From: Paguma larvata | Lineage: Eukaryota; Chordata; Mammalia; Carnivora; Viverridae | Reading direction: 5' to 3' | Assembly: GCA_030068075.1 (NCBI GenBank) | Contig: CM057826.1 | Location: 71,583,312 to 71,647,311, forward strand | DNA length: 64,000 bases | Part shown: piece by piece, positions 26,535 to 39,086 of the stretch | Numbering within the stretch: position 1 is the first letter of the stretch | How the letters are laid out: each line of letters starts with the position of its first letter | Made by a program: the position numbers and the translations under genes | The notes under the pieces: model-generated | The model's input: only the letters and a program-made list of their open reading frames with translations | The model's database searches: none | Told to the model about the DNA's origin: nothing

Positions 26535-27305
26535 TGCTCATTATCAGTAATCATCAGTGAAATGAAAATGAAAACCACAATGAAATATCACTCCATACCC
26601 ACTGGGATGGCTATAATCAAAAAGTCAAAAGTAACAAGTACTGGCAAAAATGTGGAGAAACCCATAACATTCATACAATCCTGATGGGGATGTAAAATTA
26701 TATAGCTACTTTGGAAAACAGTCAGTCCATTCCTCAAAAAAGTTAAACACAGAGTTACCATTTGACCCAGCAATTCCACTCCTAGGTATATACACGTAAG
26801 ACAAATAAAAACATATGCCCACAAAAACACGTGTGCCAAATTTTCATGGCAGCTTTATCTGAAAAGTGAAAAACACAAATTCCCATCCAATGATGAATGG
26901 ATAAACAAAAGGTACTATGCCCTTACAATAAAATGTTTATTCATCGATCAAAAGATATACAGTATATGATACAACGTGAATGAATCTTGAGAATAAGTGA
27001 TTGCCAAGTGAATGATGACAAATGCAAAAGAACAAATATTGTATAATTTCATTTATTTGAAATGTCCACAGTAGGCAAAGCCATAGAGACACAAAATCGA
27101 TTAATGGTTGCCAGGAGCTGAGAGGTTGGGGGAAACAGAGTCACTGCTATGATAATGGGAGTCTCTGAGGTAACAAAAATAATCTAAAATTAGACTGTGG
27201 TGACGGTTGCACAAATCCATGAATACACTAAAACCATCTAAGTTTACACTTTAAATGGGTGAAACATAAGGTCTGTTAATTATAACTTAATAAAGTTGTC
27301 AAAAA
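26437..27305 (+). mobile_element. Old LINE-1 fragment: end of ORF2 and 3' end
   Basis: Forward copy of the ORF2 C-terminal coding part, broken by stops and frameshifts, then the 3' untranslated region. Landmarks are ATTTGACCCAGCAATTCCAC, the TGATGAATGGATAAACAAA step and a tail ending TTATAACTTAATAAAG. A CA microsatellite sits inside it. Confidence 0.88.
26492..26532. repeat. (CA)n microsatellite inside LINE-1
   Basis: About 20 uninterrupted CA units. The flanks (TCTCCAAAGAGTCAATAAGC before, AAATGCTCATTATCAGTAAT after) are LINE-1 body, so the array grew within the element. Confidence 0.97.
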
Positions 27306-27315
27306 ATGAATTGTT

Positions 27316-27410
27316 GGGGTGCCCTGTTGGCTCAGTCACTTAAGCATCGGACTTTAGCTCAGGTCATGGTCTCCTGGTTTTTGAGTTTGAGCCCTGCGTT
27401 GGGCTCTGTG
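27316..27410 (+). mobile_element. CAN-SINE head only, 3' truncated
   Basis: The tRNA-derived head and body stop at GGGCTCTGTG, with no CT-rich part or A-tail; TTTTTACAAACATTATAAGA follows. It is inserted right after the LINE-1 3' end. Confidence 0.88.
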
Positions 27411-28101
27411 TTTTTACAAACATTATAAGAACAACTTTAAAAATGATTTGTTTCCACACTGATGGATCATTTAAGTAAAAAATTGTTGTTTACTTGGGAG
27501 AGAAGACTTTTTATCAAACACATCTTTAATTATCCATCAGTTAGCATAAATTGATCAGCACAAATAGCTCAAACAGTTGTCTTCCACTTCTATTATAGTC
27601 CTTAAAATTCTCTATTTATCACTTACTTTCCCATATTCAGATTTAGAAATGTTTCCTCTATGCTTGTTCTTGACTTCTCAAACAGCCTAGAATTTAAAAT
27701 GCTATCACTGTGGTTATATCTGTGGCATCACTATAGAATGAATGACCATTCTCTCCATCTTGAAATTCTTCTCCTGCTCTTACTTACCTTACACTCTTGC
27801 TTCTATGCTCTCTAGCCTCTAGCTGCACCTTCTTTATATTCCTCTTTGGCTCTTCTTTATGATTCAAGATTTTATCTTCAAGGTTCTTTATTTTTCTCCT
27901 TACACTTGTCCCTTTGGTTATAAACTCTAAATCAATCTCTCAGGACTTTCTCATATTATAGGTATCAAAGGTATTTTCCTACCAGCTCAATGAACATTTT
28001 CAATTTTTTCTTCCATGACTATCTCAGTACATCAAAAAACAAACACATTTAGCCAACCTTTTTAAAGCCCCTGCCATGTGCCAGAGATTATTAGATATGT
28101 A
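27411..28101. other. Intron sequence, LINE-2-like in part
   Basis: A pyrimidine-rich stretch at about 27700-27980 resembles an old LINE-2 remnant. No exon seen. Confidence 0.35.
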
Positions 28102-28117
28102 AAGTAACTAATTAATT

Positions 28118-28177
28118 TTAATTTTTTTAATTTTTATTTATTTTTGAGAGAGAGAGAGAGAGAACAAGCAGGGGAGG

Positions 28178-28219
<42 letters not shown>

Positions 28220-28349
28220 ATCTGAAACAGGCTCCAGGCTTTGACCTGTCAGCACAGAGCCTGACCGGAGCTCAAACCCATGAACCATGAGATCATGACC
28301 TGAGCCAAAGTATGACACCCAACTGACTCGGCCACTCAGACACCCCAGG
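28118..28349 (-). mobile_element. CAN-SINE with expanded GA tract
   Basis: Reverse copy whose CT-rich part has grown to over 20 GA units in two blocks (28147-28162 and 28180-28215). Target duplications of 16 bases with one mismatch lie at 28102-28117 and 28350-28365. Confidence 0.93.
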
Positions 28350-28499
28350 AAGTACCTAATTAATTAAATATATATATAAATAAATAAACAAATAAATAAT
28401 GTTACTTGCCTCTGAGGTGCTTATACTCCATTAGGGGTAAAAAAAGCAGATATGCAAATAAGTGCAATAAAGAGTTTTAGGTCCTACAACAGAACGTTA

Positions 28500-29450
28500 C
28501 ACCTTCTATTCATTTCCAGTTCCTGTGTCCAGAGTCATACTGCAGGCCTGTATCCTTGCTGATATGTTTATCTTAATCCTTTCTCATTCTAAATTAATCT
28601 TCTAAAAACCACTGCGTATATATTTTCTGCTCATGAATTTTAGTGGATCTCTATTGTTGAAATATCAAGTACAAATTCATCTTCACATTCAAGACCCTTT
28701 ACAGACGGGCCATCTTTCCAGTCTTCCACACTCGCCCTACCCACCCACACTTCTGCTCTACATGCTCTGAGTCACTAACTTTTTGACATGTCTTAAAACC
28801 CTCTTTAAAAATGTGGATGCTCTTGGTTGGAGAGTGACCTTGCCCCATGAGTGTTTTCCGATCCAAGCTTACTTGTTCTTGACTGTATCATTGCCTCAGG
28901 CCCTGAAGCATCTGTGTCTTGCAGGAAAATGAGAAAGAATATGAAGGATGGTGCATGGGATGTTTTTATGGGCCAGGCCTTGAAGTGGCATATACCACTT
29001 CCATTCATATTCCAGTGGCTGGAACTCTATCATACTGCCCACCCAGCTGCAAGAGAGCCTGAGAAAAGCTGTCCAGCTGTGATCCCAGATAGAAGAGGAA
29101 TTGGGTTTGTGAACACCCAGCAGTCTTTGCCACCATGTTCCCTTTATTAATCCCCCTTAAAGAGAATCTATTTATTCATTAAAGTCAAGGCAGAATTCCA
29201 CTTCCTTTGGAAACTATCTCTTAACCAGTCTGATGGGAGTGAAAATTCTATTTTCTTAAGTTTCACAATACCTATTATCTTTGCTACTTATTTTACACTT
29301 GCCACTTACTGTATTGCAGTTACTTTTCTTTTTGACTGTGCCTGTCTTATCTTCCCCAGTGTAATTCTAAGTTTCTCAAAGGTACAATTTTTAGGTCACC
29401 CACTCGTTGATTCACTATGTATTTATCAGAAGACTACTATATAAGAGACA
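28500..29450. mobile_element. LINE-2-like region interrupted by an unassigned repeat-like block
   Basis: ATTCAAGACCCTTTACAGAC near 28689, CTTTCCAGTCTTCCACACTC near 28709 and the TTGATTCACTATGTATTTAT end near 29407 look like LINE-2 in antisense. The part at 28801-29150 differs in style and looks like a separate old insertion that I cannot name. The plus-strand open frame at 28851-29150 is not supported as a gene. Confidence 0.4.
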
Positions 29451-29915
29451 TCATATATATGGTTACCACAAGGAGTACAAAAGTTGGCAAGAAGTTATTT
29501 CTAAACATAGATCATCATTTTGGAATTCAGTTCAGAAGCACTGCCATAAGCAAGTCCTCTGAGTCCTTTAAGCTTATGGAGGAAATTTATTCAAACAATC
29601 AACCATACCATGAGACATGATTATAAGGATATTATGTAAATTAAGGATTAATCTTGACTTAACCTTCCTACATTGATTGACCATTGCTTATCTAAGCACA
29701 GAAGACCTCCTCCTCTATCACTAACAGACTTAGACAAGTTATAGTCATTGCTAAAAATATTCAAAGTCATGTTACCTCACCAACTGAGTCATGCTTTAAG
29801 ATTAAAAGTCTTTGAGGAGATTTATGACACTTTGGATAATGACACTCTAATATTGCTGCACGATGCTCTGCAGGTCCATGAACTTGAACCCAGCACTAAG
29901 ATCAAAGAGAGGGGA

Positions 29916-30862
29916 AAGGAAAAATGTTGCTATGGCTGATATCAGAGAAATTGCTACCTATGCTTTCTTCTAGGACTTTTATGATTTCAGGTCTCACATT
30001 TACATCCTTAATCCATCTTGAGTTTGTGTGTAGTCTAAGAAAGTGGTCCACTTTCATTCTTTTGTACGTTGCTGCCCTGTATTCCCAAAACCATTTGTCA
30101 AAGAGACTGTCTTTTTCCCATCGCATATTCTTTCCCCTTCTGTCGAAATCAATTGCCCATATAATTGTGCATTTCTAATTTCTGAGTCTTCTATTCTGTT
30201 CATTTGATCTATGTGTCCATCTCTGTGCCAGTACCACACTGTTTTGATAACTATAGCTTTGTAACATAACCTGAAGTCTGGAATTGTAATAACTCCAGCT
30301 TTGCTTTTCCTTTTCAAGACTGCTCTGGCTATTTGGGGTCTTTTGTGATTCCATACAAATTTAGGATTGTTTGTTCTAACTCTGTCAATAAATGCTGTTG
30401 GTATTTTAATAGGGACTGCATTAAATATGTAGATTACTTTAGATAGTATAGACATTTCAGAAATATGTGTTATTCTAATCCATGACCAGGGAATGTCTTT
30501 CCATTACTTTAGATCTTCTTCAATTTCTTTAATCAGTTTTTTTCTAGTTTTCAGAGTATGGATCTTTCCACCCATTTGGTTAGGTTTATTCCTAGGTATT
30601 TTACTATTTTTGGTGCAATTATAAGTGAGATGTCTTTCTTAATTTCACTTTCTGCTGCATCATTATTAGTGTATAGAAATGCAACAGATTTCTGTACAAC
30701 AATTTTGTATCCTACTACTTTACTAAATTCATTCATCAGTTCCAATAGTTTTTTGGCAGAGTCTTCAGGGTTTTCTGTATGTAGTACTGTTACCTACAAA
30801 CATTGAAAGTTTTACTTCTTCCTTATGAATTTTGATGCCTTTTATTCCTTTTTCTTGTGGCA
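29916..30862 (-). mobile_element. LINE-1 ORF2 fragment, inverted 5' part
   Basis: Read on the minus strand, this encodes the later part of the reverse transcriptase region of ORF2 (for example [14 protein letters not shown]), with stops and shifts. It abuts a plus-strand LINE-1 3' part at about 30863, head to head. The two overlap by about 205 bases of ORF2 content. Confidence 0.88.
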
Positions 30863-32162
30863 AGATGATACAATGGGAAAAAGACAGTCTCTTCAACAAA
30901 TGGTGTTGGGAAGACTAGATAGCTATCTGCAAAAGAGTAAAACTGGACCACTTTCTTACACTATACACAAAAAATAAACTCAAAATGGATTAAAGACCTA
31001 CATTTGAGACCTGAAACCAAAAAAATCCTACAAGAGAGCATAGTCAGTAATTTATCTAACATCAGCCAGAGCAACATTTTTCTAGTTATGTCTCCTGAGG
31101 CAAAGGAAGTAAAAGCAAAAATAAACTATTTTCTGCACAGCTAAGGAAATAATCAACAAAGCTAAAAGGTAACCTACTGATGGGAGAAGATATTTGCAAA
31201 TGACATATCCAATAAAACGTTAGTATCTAAAATCGATAGAGAACAGATTCAACTCAGCACCAAAAAAAAAACCAACAAAAAAAAAAACAACAAAAAAACA
31301 ACAAATAATCTAATGAAAAATAGGCAGAAGACATGAACAGACATTTCTCCAAAGAAGAGATACAGATGGCCAACAGACACATGAAAAGATGCTCAGCATA
31401 ATTCATCATCAGAGAAATGCAAATCAAAATGATGAGATAACACCTCATACCTGTCACAATAGCTAACATCAAAAATACAGAAAACAAGTGTTGGCAAAGA
31501 TGTGGAGAAAAAAGAACCTTCTTGCACCGTTGGTGGGAACGCAAACTGGTGGAGCCCCTGTGGGAAACGGTATGAAGGTTCTTCAAAAAGTTAAAAATAG
31601 AAGTATGCTATGATCCAGCAATAGCACTATTGGGTACTTACCCCCAAATTACAAAACCCTAATTCAAAGGGATACAAGCACCCCTATGTTTACTGCAGTA
31701 TTATTTACAATAGCCAAGATTTGGAAGCAGCCCAAGTGTCCATTAACAGATGAATGGATAAAGAAGAGTACTATATATATACAATGGAATATTATTCAGC
31801 CACAAAAAAGGAATGAAATCTTGGCATTTTCAACAGCATGGATGGAGCTGGAGAGTATAATTTTAAATCAAATAAGTCAGTCAGAGAAAGACGAATACAA
31901 TATGATTTCATTCCTATGTGGAATGTAAGAAACAAATAAGCAAAGGAAAGAGAGAGAAAAATAATCTAAGAAACAGATGTTTATCTATAAAGAACTGATA
32001 GTTACCAGCAGGGAGGTGAGTAGGGGATGGGGTGAAATAAGTGATGGGGATTAAGGAGGCCACTAGTGATGAGCCCTGGATGATATGTGGAAGTGCTCAC
32101 TCACTAAATTGTACACCCGAAACTGATATAACACTGTAAATTAGCAATATTGGTATTAAAAT
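30863..32162 (+). mobile_element. LINE-1 3' part: end of ORF2 and 3' end
   Basis: Starts at AATGGGAAAAAGACAGTCTC and runs through the end of ORF2 (TATGATCCAGCAATAGCACT, AGATGAATGGATAAAGAAGA) to a 3' end with TTGTACACCCGAAACTGATA. Many stops; not functional. An A-rich run is at 31262-31302. Confidence 0.92.
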
Positions 32163-32689
32163 ACCAACTTCAAAATGTTGAATATATTGAATATTTAATA
32201 TGTTGAAATATATAGAATATTAAATATTAAAAATATTAAGACAAACTTAAAATTTTTAAACAAGAGTCATTAAAACTATTTTTAAAAAGAGGAAGTGGGC
32301 TGATGTAAAAAAGAAAACGTAGATTTAAACTGCTACAGAAAGAATCTTGGTCCAATATATGGGAGACCTTATTAAAAGTGAATTAACCTTGAAATGGCTT
32401 ATTATACCCTTTTCTTACCCCTAGAGAATATTAGGTATATAACAGTAAATGCAGATGCTAGAAAACCAGAAGATAAAATAAATAGCCTCTAGAGAGGTCC
32501 TCCCCACCTTGCAAAGCCTAAATCCTATGGCTTAGACTATTTTTGGCTTCCTTTCTGAGATGGTTCAGAAAGGAGCTTCTACAATCAAAGTAAAAGCAGC
32601 TCTTTATTTTTTTTTTCTGACCACTCCAAGATCTGTTTTTGCCACAACTTCATAAGTATTTCAATTACTTGTTCCTTCGACAATCCTGC

Positions 32690-32850
32690 AGAGAAACACT
32701 GCCCCCACCCCCCTTTTTATGGATGAAGATATTGAGGTTAAGTGATTTTCTCAGGGTTACAAAGAGAGCTAGCAGCAATGAAGGAATGAGAACTAGCAGT
32801 TCAACCTTTTGGTGGATGAATAGATTGAGTTTCTGAGCAGCCTTGCTATT
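32690..32850 (-). mobile_element. MIR fragment
   Basis: ATGGATGAAGATATTGAGGT, then TAAGTGATTTTCTCAGGGTT and ACAAAGAGAG follow the reverse MIR core. It lies 240 bases before the 33088 exon. Confidence 0.65.
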
Positions 32851-33087
32851 ATATTGCAAAGAGGCCATGCGGACGCCTGGCTGAATGCGCCAAGAAACCG
32901 CGTCCAGGAAATGAAAGGGAGGCTGCGAGGATAGCATTTTCCTTCTTATTAATGACATAGGCAATTGTCTCAAGTTGGATAGAAAGGCCTTTGAGAGAGA
33001 GAGAGCCTTTTTAAAAGAGGACCAACAGCAGGGCACTCAGCTGGGGACCCCTCCTCCATGAGACCCTTGTTGTCTGTCTCCTTGCAG

Positions 33088-33198
33088 ACAGCGCCGCTGA
33101 GGAAGCCGGGCTCCAGATTGGAGACGTAGTGCTGGCTGTCAACGGCACAGAGGTCACCAGTGTCGAGCATGCAGAAGCCGTGCACCTGGCAAGGAAAG
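33088..33198 (+). CDS. PDZPH1: PDZPH1 exon: second half of the PDZ domain
   Basis: The acceptor CTTGCAG ends at 33087 and the donor GTAGGT starts at 33199. The exon is 111 bases, 37 codons, phase 1 at both ends. It holds the PDZ signature NSAAEEAGLQIGD followed by VVLAVNGTEV, then the second helix (VEHAEAVHLARKG). The His in EHAEAV sits where class I PDZ domains carry the His that contacts a Ser or Thr at ligand position -2, so class I-like binding is a reasonable inference. Base composition is clearly more GC-rich than the surrounding intron, as expected for a conserved exon. A minus-strand open frame across the same bases is a shadow. Confidence 0.97.
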
Positions 33199-33519
33199 GT
33201 AGGTGGGCCAGCTACAGACTTCGGCCTTATTCTGAAGAAGCAGAGGGCTTCGGCGCCCCAGGGAGTTCGAGCCTGACGCGGACATAGCTACACAACAGGT
33301 GTACCACACCTCTCCCCAAAAGCTCCTTTAATACCTTATCATCAACACAGTGCTTCATAGCGATCATTTTTCAGGCCCATGTTCCTTCCATTTCGATGGC
33401 CAGCTACCAAAGGGAAACCAGAAAATAGAGCCGAATGTGCTCTATTTATTACGAAAACATGTCCTGAAACTCTTTGCCACGAAAAATGTCATCATGATGA
33501 TACTATCATTTACTATTTC

Positions 33520-33605
33520 TCTTCCCTTCCTCCTGTCCTCTCTCCCTCCCTTGCCTCTGTGTTCCTTCCTTCCTTCTTCTCTCTCTCTTTTCCTTCTTTC
33601 TTTCC
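33520..33605. repeat. Pyrimidine-rich CT tract
   Basis: CCTTCCTCC, TTCCTTCCTTCTTCTCTCTC and similar blocks, low-complexity, in the intron after the 33088 exon. Confidence 0.85.
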
Positions 33606-35519
33606 ATCAGTTTTTAGGATTAAGAACCTCAAAGTTTTAATGTTAAAAAAAAGAGAGAGGAAGAATTAAATCACAAATCTAACGCTTCTACAGATTCTCC
33701 TAGGGCCACTTAAGAAGGGCCTTTAAAGCAATTCCGACACCGAAGGAACCACGGAGAGAATAATAATAACACATGCCCCTGCCTACCCTTGTATCTACTC
33801 ACATTTTGTGGAAAGGTTAATACCATCTTCCACTCTGCAAAACAAGTTACTTTCTTGACACCATGTTACCAAGCCTTATCTCCCGACAGACCTAAAAATA
33901 TACAACTGGTAAATGCTGTGTTCCATCAAGGGTTTATTTGGTGCCGCGTCCTATTCCTGGCCTCCCAAAGGCTGCATACGTATCTCCGGACTCCTGAAAT
34001 ACATCCTCAGGCACTGAGGTATAAAAATTTGTACATTTGGTTTAGGCCACATGTACTGTAAGTTTAACTTGTTGAACAATAAGTATTGCTTGTCCTTTCT
34101 CATGATGTCATCATGCTTGAGGGTAACAGGAGAGAGAGAGAGAGACTTCTTTACTGCAGACCAGGTCGAGAAAATCACTAACAAATCTTGTATCTGGATA
34201 AGCTATTCTGCACCTTTTTGATGCAGAATTTAGCTAAGTATTTGGCTTCTTTCTGGAACTTGTCATGTACTAGGTGCCCCAGAAACCCAAGGGTGCTGTC
34301 AGTTAGCATGTATACCACCTACTTGTAAGTCCTAACTAAATATTTACCCTATGTGCACGAGAGATAAGATATTGAGATAATATGGTAACAATTATACTAA
34401 TGAACTGGTGGTATCCTCTATAATAAGGGGATTTCGCTGTTCCTAGGTTTTTTCTCACAAATAATTATTTTCCAATTTTTTGGTTAAATAAAACCTGATT
34501 TTAGTAATATTTCCACTCTCAGGACTCCTTTTATTTTTCCCCAAGGAATGTTCCTGGTAACACTGAACCATTTGGCCTCACTCTATCAGTTAATGGAAGG
34601 CAGAAAATATCTCTAACACTTAAATAGAGGATTTTTTTTCATTTCTCAAAGATGATCAATTAACACTGATACTGGAGAAGAGCTAAATTCAACACCCGAG
34701 CATGGGCTGTTCCTGGCAGTTATTTGTAGGATGGCTTCATCTGCTGTTATAGTCTGGGTTCTACCATGCCTCCTTGATTGCCAGCCTGGCCTCCCTACCT
34801 CAAGAAAACCCTGACCCTCAGAGAAGCTCCCTGTATCTTTGCTAAACCTTATTAAACACAACTGCTAAGAAGCAGAAAGATGAATTATAGATCTGAGATA
34901 CAGTAAGAACAGTAAGAGATTTTTAGGGAAACAAGTCCATTTCATACCTGTGTATGTTCGGGGAGATGGGAAACATGGCTAGGAGCAGAAGACAGCCAAG
35001 TATCTCACGCAGAAAAATGCTGAGGGACAGCTTCTTAGGGCTTTTCTCCCCAGCTTGGTGCTGAGCAGCCAAATCCCAACCTACCCACCCCACCGAGAGC
35101 CAGACAAATGGTAGCACCTGTTCTGCAAGGTTGATGGGAAACACTGTGGTGGTCCTTGAGCCCAGCTGGATCACTGAGTTGATTTCTTCCTCAGGCTGAA
35201 TCTCTAAGACTAATTGATTATCACACAGCTCTTAATTGAGAAATAATAAAAATAAAAAAGATGCAAATAAAACAGAGGGGAAAAAAAGAGAAAGGTAAAA
35301 GTTCTAAATAATAAAATATTACTTTGAACAACTACATAACAATGTGAAAACTAGATAAATAAGAACATTTTCCAAAAGTATTTAAAGTGCCAAAATCAGT
35401 ACAAGAATAGAAAATTTGTCTGGACTATAATAAAGGTATTTAGAGAGTAAACAAAGAGACCACCTCACTTCTCCCCCATTTCCACCCCCAATTCATCCTC
35501 TGTTTATAAGAACAAGATA
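33606..35519. other. Intron sequence, no gene seen
   Basis: No exon or repeat family recognised. A GA run is at 34130-34146. Confidence 0.4.
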
Positions 35520-35531
35520 CCAGTCACTTTT

Positions 35532-36043
35532 TTTTTCTAATAATTTATTGTCAAATTGGTTTCCATACAACACCCAGTGTTCATCCCAAAAAGTGCCCTC
35601 CTCTCTGCCTGTCACCCACTCTCTCCCCTCCCATATCCCCCTCCCCCCTCAGTTTGTTCTTAGTCTTTGAGAGTCTCTTATGTTATGTCTTCCTCCCTCT
35701 CTGTGGCTTTTTTTTTCCTTCCCCTCTTCCCCTCCCCCCTGGTTTTCTGTTAGGTCTCCCAAAGCCTACCTATGTGTGGAAACATATGGTGTCTGTCTTT
35801 CTCTGTCTGACTTATTTCACTCAGCATAATCCCCTCCAGTTCCATCCATGTTGCCACACATGCCAGATTTCATTCTTTCTCGTTGCTGCGTAGTATTCCA
35901 TTGTGTATATATACCACATCTTTTTTATCCATTCATCAGTTGATGGACACTTAATCTCTTTCTATGATTTGGCTATTGTCGAAAGTGCTGCTATGAACAT
36001 TGGGGTACATGTGCCCCTATGCATCAGCAGTCCTGTAGCTCTT
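35532..36043 (-). mobile_element. 5'-truncated feliform LINE-1
   Basis: Reverse orientation. The 3' end lies at left (AAATTGGTTTCCATACAACA, CCCAGTGTTCATCCC) and the end of ORF2 follows to ATGCATCAGCAGTCCTGTAG. A perfect 12-base target duplication, CCAGTCACTTTT, lies at 35520-35531 and 36044-36055. Only 512 bases remain. Confidence 0.93.
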
Positions 36044-36289
36044 CCAGTCACTTTTATAGATGAAACTTATCCAACTTTCAAAGAACAAATAATCCCTATT
36101 CTATAGAGTTTTTCCAGAAAATAGGAAAGGGTGAATGCTTCTCAGCTCATCTTATGAGGCTCCTATAACCTTGATCCCAGAACAAGATAGGTATAATGTG
36201 AAAAAATGAAAGAATATGTCCATTTTACTTATGAGTGTATAGGTGCACGAATCCTAAGGAAAAAAAATAGATACCTGAATCAACATGTT

Positions 36290-38468
36290 TATTAAAATTA
36301 CATATAATACATCATAACAAAGTAGGGTTTATCCCTAAATAAGGATGGCTTTATAAGACAATATTGTAGTACGATTCATCACATTAATGGACCAAAGAAG
36401 AAAATTGCATGACTATCTCAATAGAACAAAAAATCATGTAATAAAGTTCAATAAATTTATATATATTTATATTCCCTAAATAGTAGGAATAGAAGTTTCT
36501 TTTTATAACTTGATAAAGACTATCTACCAAAAACCTAACCATGAAAAGAGAAAAGTATAAAAGTATATATAAAACAACAACAAAACATTTAATAAAGAAA
36601 ATGTAAAAATGTTTCTTTTGAGATTGAGAAGAATAATGCCTCTGTTTACCATGATATTTATGGTTCTGACTTGTTCAATAACCCTAGAAAGAGAAAAAAA
36701 TGGTATATGGCCTGGAAGGAAAGAAACAACACTATTATTATTTATAGATTATATGATTATAACAAAATCAATAGACCAATGCTTAGAACTAATTAAAGAA
36801 AGACTGACCACACCAAGGTCTCCTTATAAAAATCAGTAGTGTTCTTCTATACCAGTAACAACCGAACAGAAAATGAAAGGAAACTAATATGTATTTAATA
36901 ATAGCAGCAACACTACAACGTAGGAAAGAATTAATCCAACAAAGAACACACAAGAGCTTCATGAAGAAATATTTACAACTCGATCAAAGTACATGAAAGG
37001 AGGCTTAAATAACTGGAGATATATAGTATCTTTATGGATGGATAACCTTTGTAAAGATCTTAATTCTCCCAAAATTAATCTAAATATTCAATAAATTTTC
37101 AATAAAATTTTATTAAAATATGTTTGAGTAGCTTGTCAAACTTATCCTCAAATATATGTAGAAAAATAAAAGTCTACAAATCGCTAGACCATTTATGAAT
37201 AGGGCTAGCAATGACAAAGGAACCTTTCATACCAGATATTAAGGTATATTGCAAAACCATAATAATAAGTAATAAAAAGGGCGGCACTCACAGAAATAGA
37301 CCAGTGGAATGGACTGGATTAGAAAGCTCAGAAAAATACTCAAATATTTATTAAAACTTGATATATGATAAAAGTAGCAGCACAATGAGGAGAGGATGAA
37401 ATTTTTACTACATCGTTTTTACAGAGAACCATAAATTGGATGAACTCATACCTTCATACATTATGCTTTATATTTTATACCATATACCAAGGTGGACTTC
37501 AGATGTATTAAAGACCTCGAGTTTGAAATTAAAGGCATAATGTCAATAAAAGAAATGAGGAGAATAACTTCGCTAGTGATCAGAGAAAAGCAAATTAACA
37601 CCAAGATAACACGTGATGTCAGATTAGGGGAATAAATAGAAATCAGGGTATAGCCAGCTTTGGTAAGAATGTGAGGAAATGAGCGTCTTCATGTACTCTT
37701 GCTGGGCTACTGGCATCTCAGACAGCAGTCTGGCAACATCTAGCGAAGTGCCTATAAATCCTTTGTCCTAGCAATTGCACTTCTGCGGCTATAAGCCCAA
37801 AGAAACTGCTGAGAGGACATATACAAGGACGTTCATTGCAGCATTCTGTGTGACAGAGAACAGTTAGAGGCAGTCTGAGTGACCATCGCTAGGAATGGCT
37901 AAAGAAACCAACAATGGATGCATACTCTGCACTTCTCTGCCTCGCTTGGAAACAATATACAAGATGTGCATTTAGCCAGCAACATTGGTAGAGCCTAAAA
38001 AACATGGTTTAGAGTGAAAAAAAAAAGAGAGAAATAGAATGAGATCTTAGCATAATACCATTTATGTGAAATAAAAAGACACACACAAAGGAGTGTATCC
38101 ACAGTCCTATATCAAACACGTTCTGTGAGTGCCTATTGTGAGGAGCAGAATGTGTGAGAAGAATTGGGAATGGAGGCAGAAAATAAAGTGAAACAAAACA
38201 AAAGGGGCCTGCACTCCAAAGACAATTGTGTGCAACAACCTGAGTGTTATGATGGGCTCAGCAGTCTGCACCCAAGTTCACGAGCAGCAGATGAAGGCCT
38301 CCTAAATGGCACGCACCCACATACACTTTTAGTTCCATCCCTGTTCTAAAATTTATATGTGGTAATGGTGAGGGAAGGCAAAAACAAACAACAAAACAGG
38401 ATTACAGAGAGGCAGTGGGGCTATGAGAAGAATACACATGACCATGAAACTAAAAAAAAAAAAAAAAA
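36290..38468 (+). mobile_element. Very old LINE-1 ORF2 remnant
   Basis: Forward order of ORF2 is readable despite many gaps and stops: the reverse-transcriptase part near 36380-36840, the middle near 37170-37320 and the C-terminal part near 37600-37920. It ends in an A run at 38452-38468. More diverged than the other LINE-1 copies here. Confidence 0.75.
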
Positions 38469-39086
38469 GAGGAAGAGAAAAGGACAGAATTAATGGGAAT
38501 AACTTAATTTTTATGTAGTGCTTTATACATTCAATTTTAGCAAGACTATTAATTGGTCAGGGTATTTCTGGAATGTATAGAATTTGAAACAAGCTCTTGG
38601 GGGGTTCGCCTTAAGAGAGAAAAGTCACCAACTTGTTGAAGAAAGCAATAATCATGAAATAACAAATAGAGCCTTTTGTTAAATTTATATAATACATAGA
38701 GGTCTTGAAAAGTATTTTTACATAGTGTCCAACAAGACTAATAAGCAAACATGAGGTCGTTTAAAAATCTAAATGTTTCCACTTGCCTCTTGTACCTCTT
38801 TGCATAAACTTCTTAAAAGTCTGATATCTTTTTTACCTCTATGTATTTCTGTACAGTTTCATTCCTATGTATTTTAAACTTTTGTAAAATCTTAATTTAT
38901 TACCGGTTGCTACTTTGTTGATTTAGATATCTAAACATCAAATCACATTCCTCAAAACCTGAAATTTGATATCTAGCCTGTATATCAGACTCACCTAAGA
39001 CACTCTTTTAAATACAGAATTCCTGGTAGTGGCCTGCACGTTTGTCATTTTAATCAGCTCTCTCTGAGGAGTCCCTCCCAAGCAAG
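38469..39086. other. Intron sequence, no gene seen
   Basis: AT-rich intron with no recognised feature, apart from a patch near 38970-39060 (AATTCCTGGTAGTGGCCTGC) that may be an old repeat edge. Confidence 0.35.

Noticed and set aside
30054..30455. 133-codon minus-strand open frame
   Set aside because: LINE-1 ORF2 fragment in the inverted arm, not a host gene.
32665..33185. Minus-strand open frames of 123 and 71 codons over the PDZ exon
   Set aside because: Shadows of the plus-strand exon and its MIR-containing flank.
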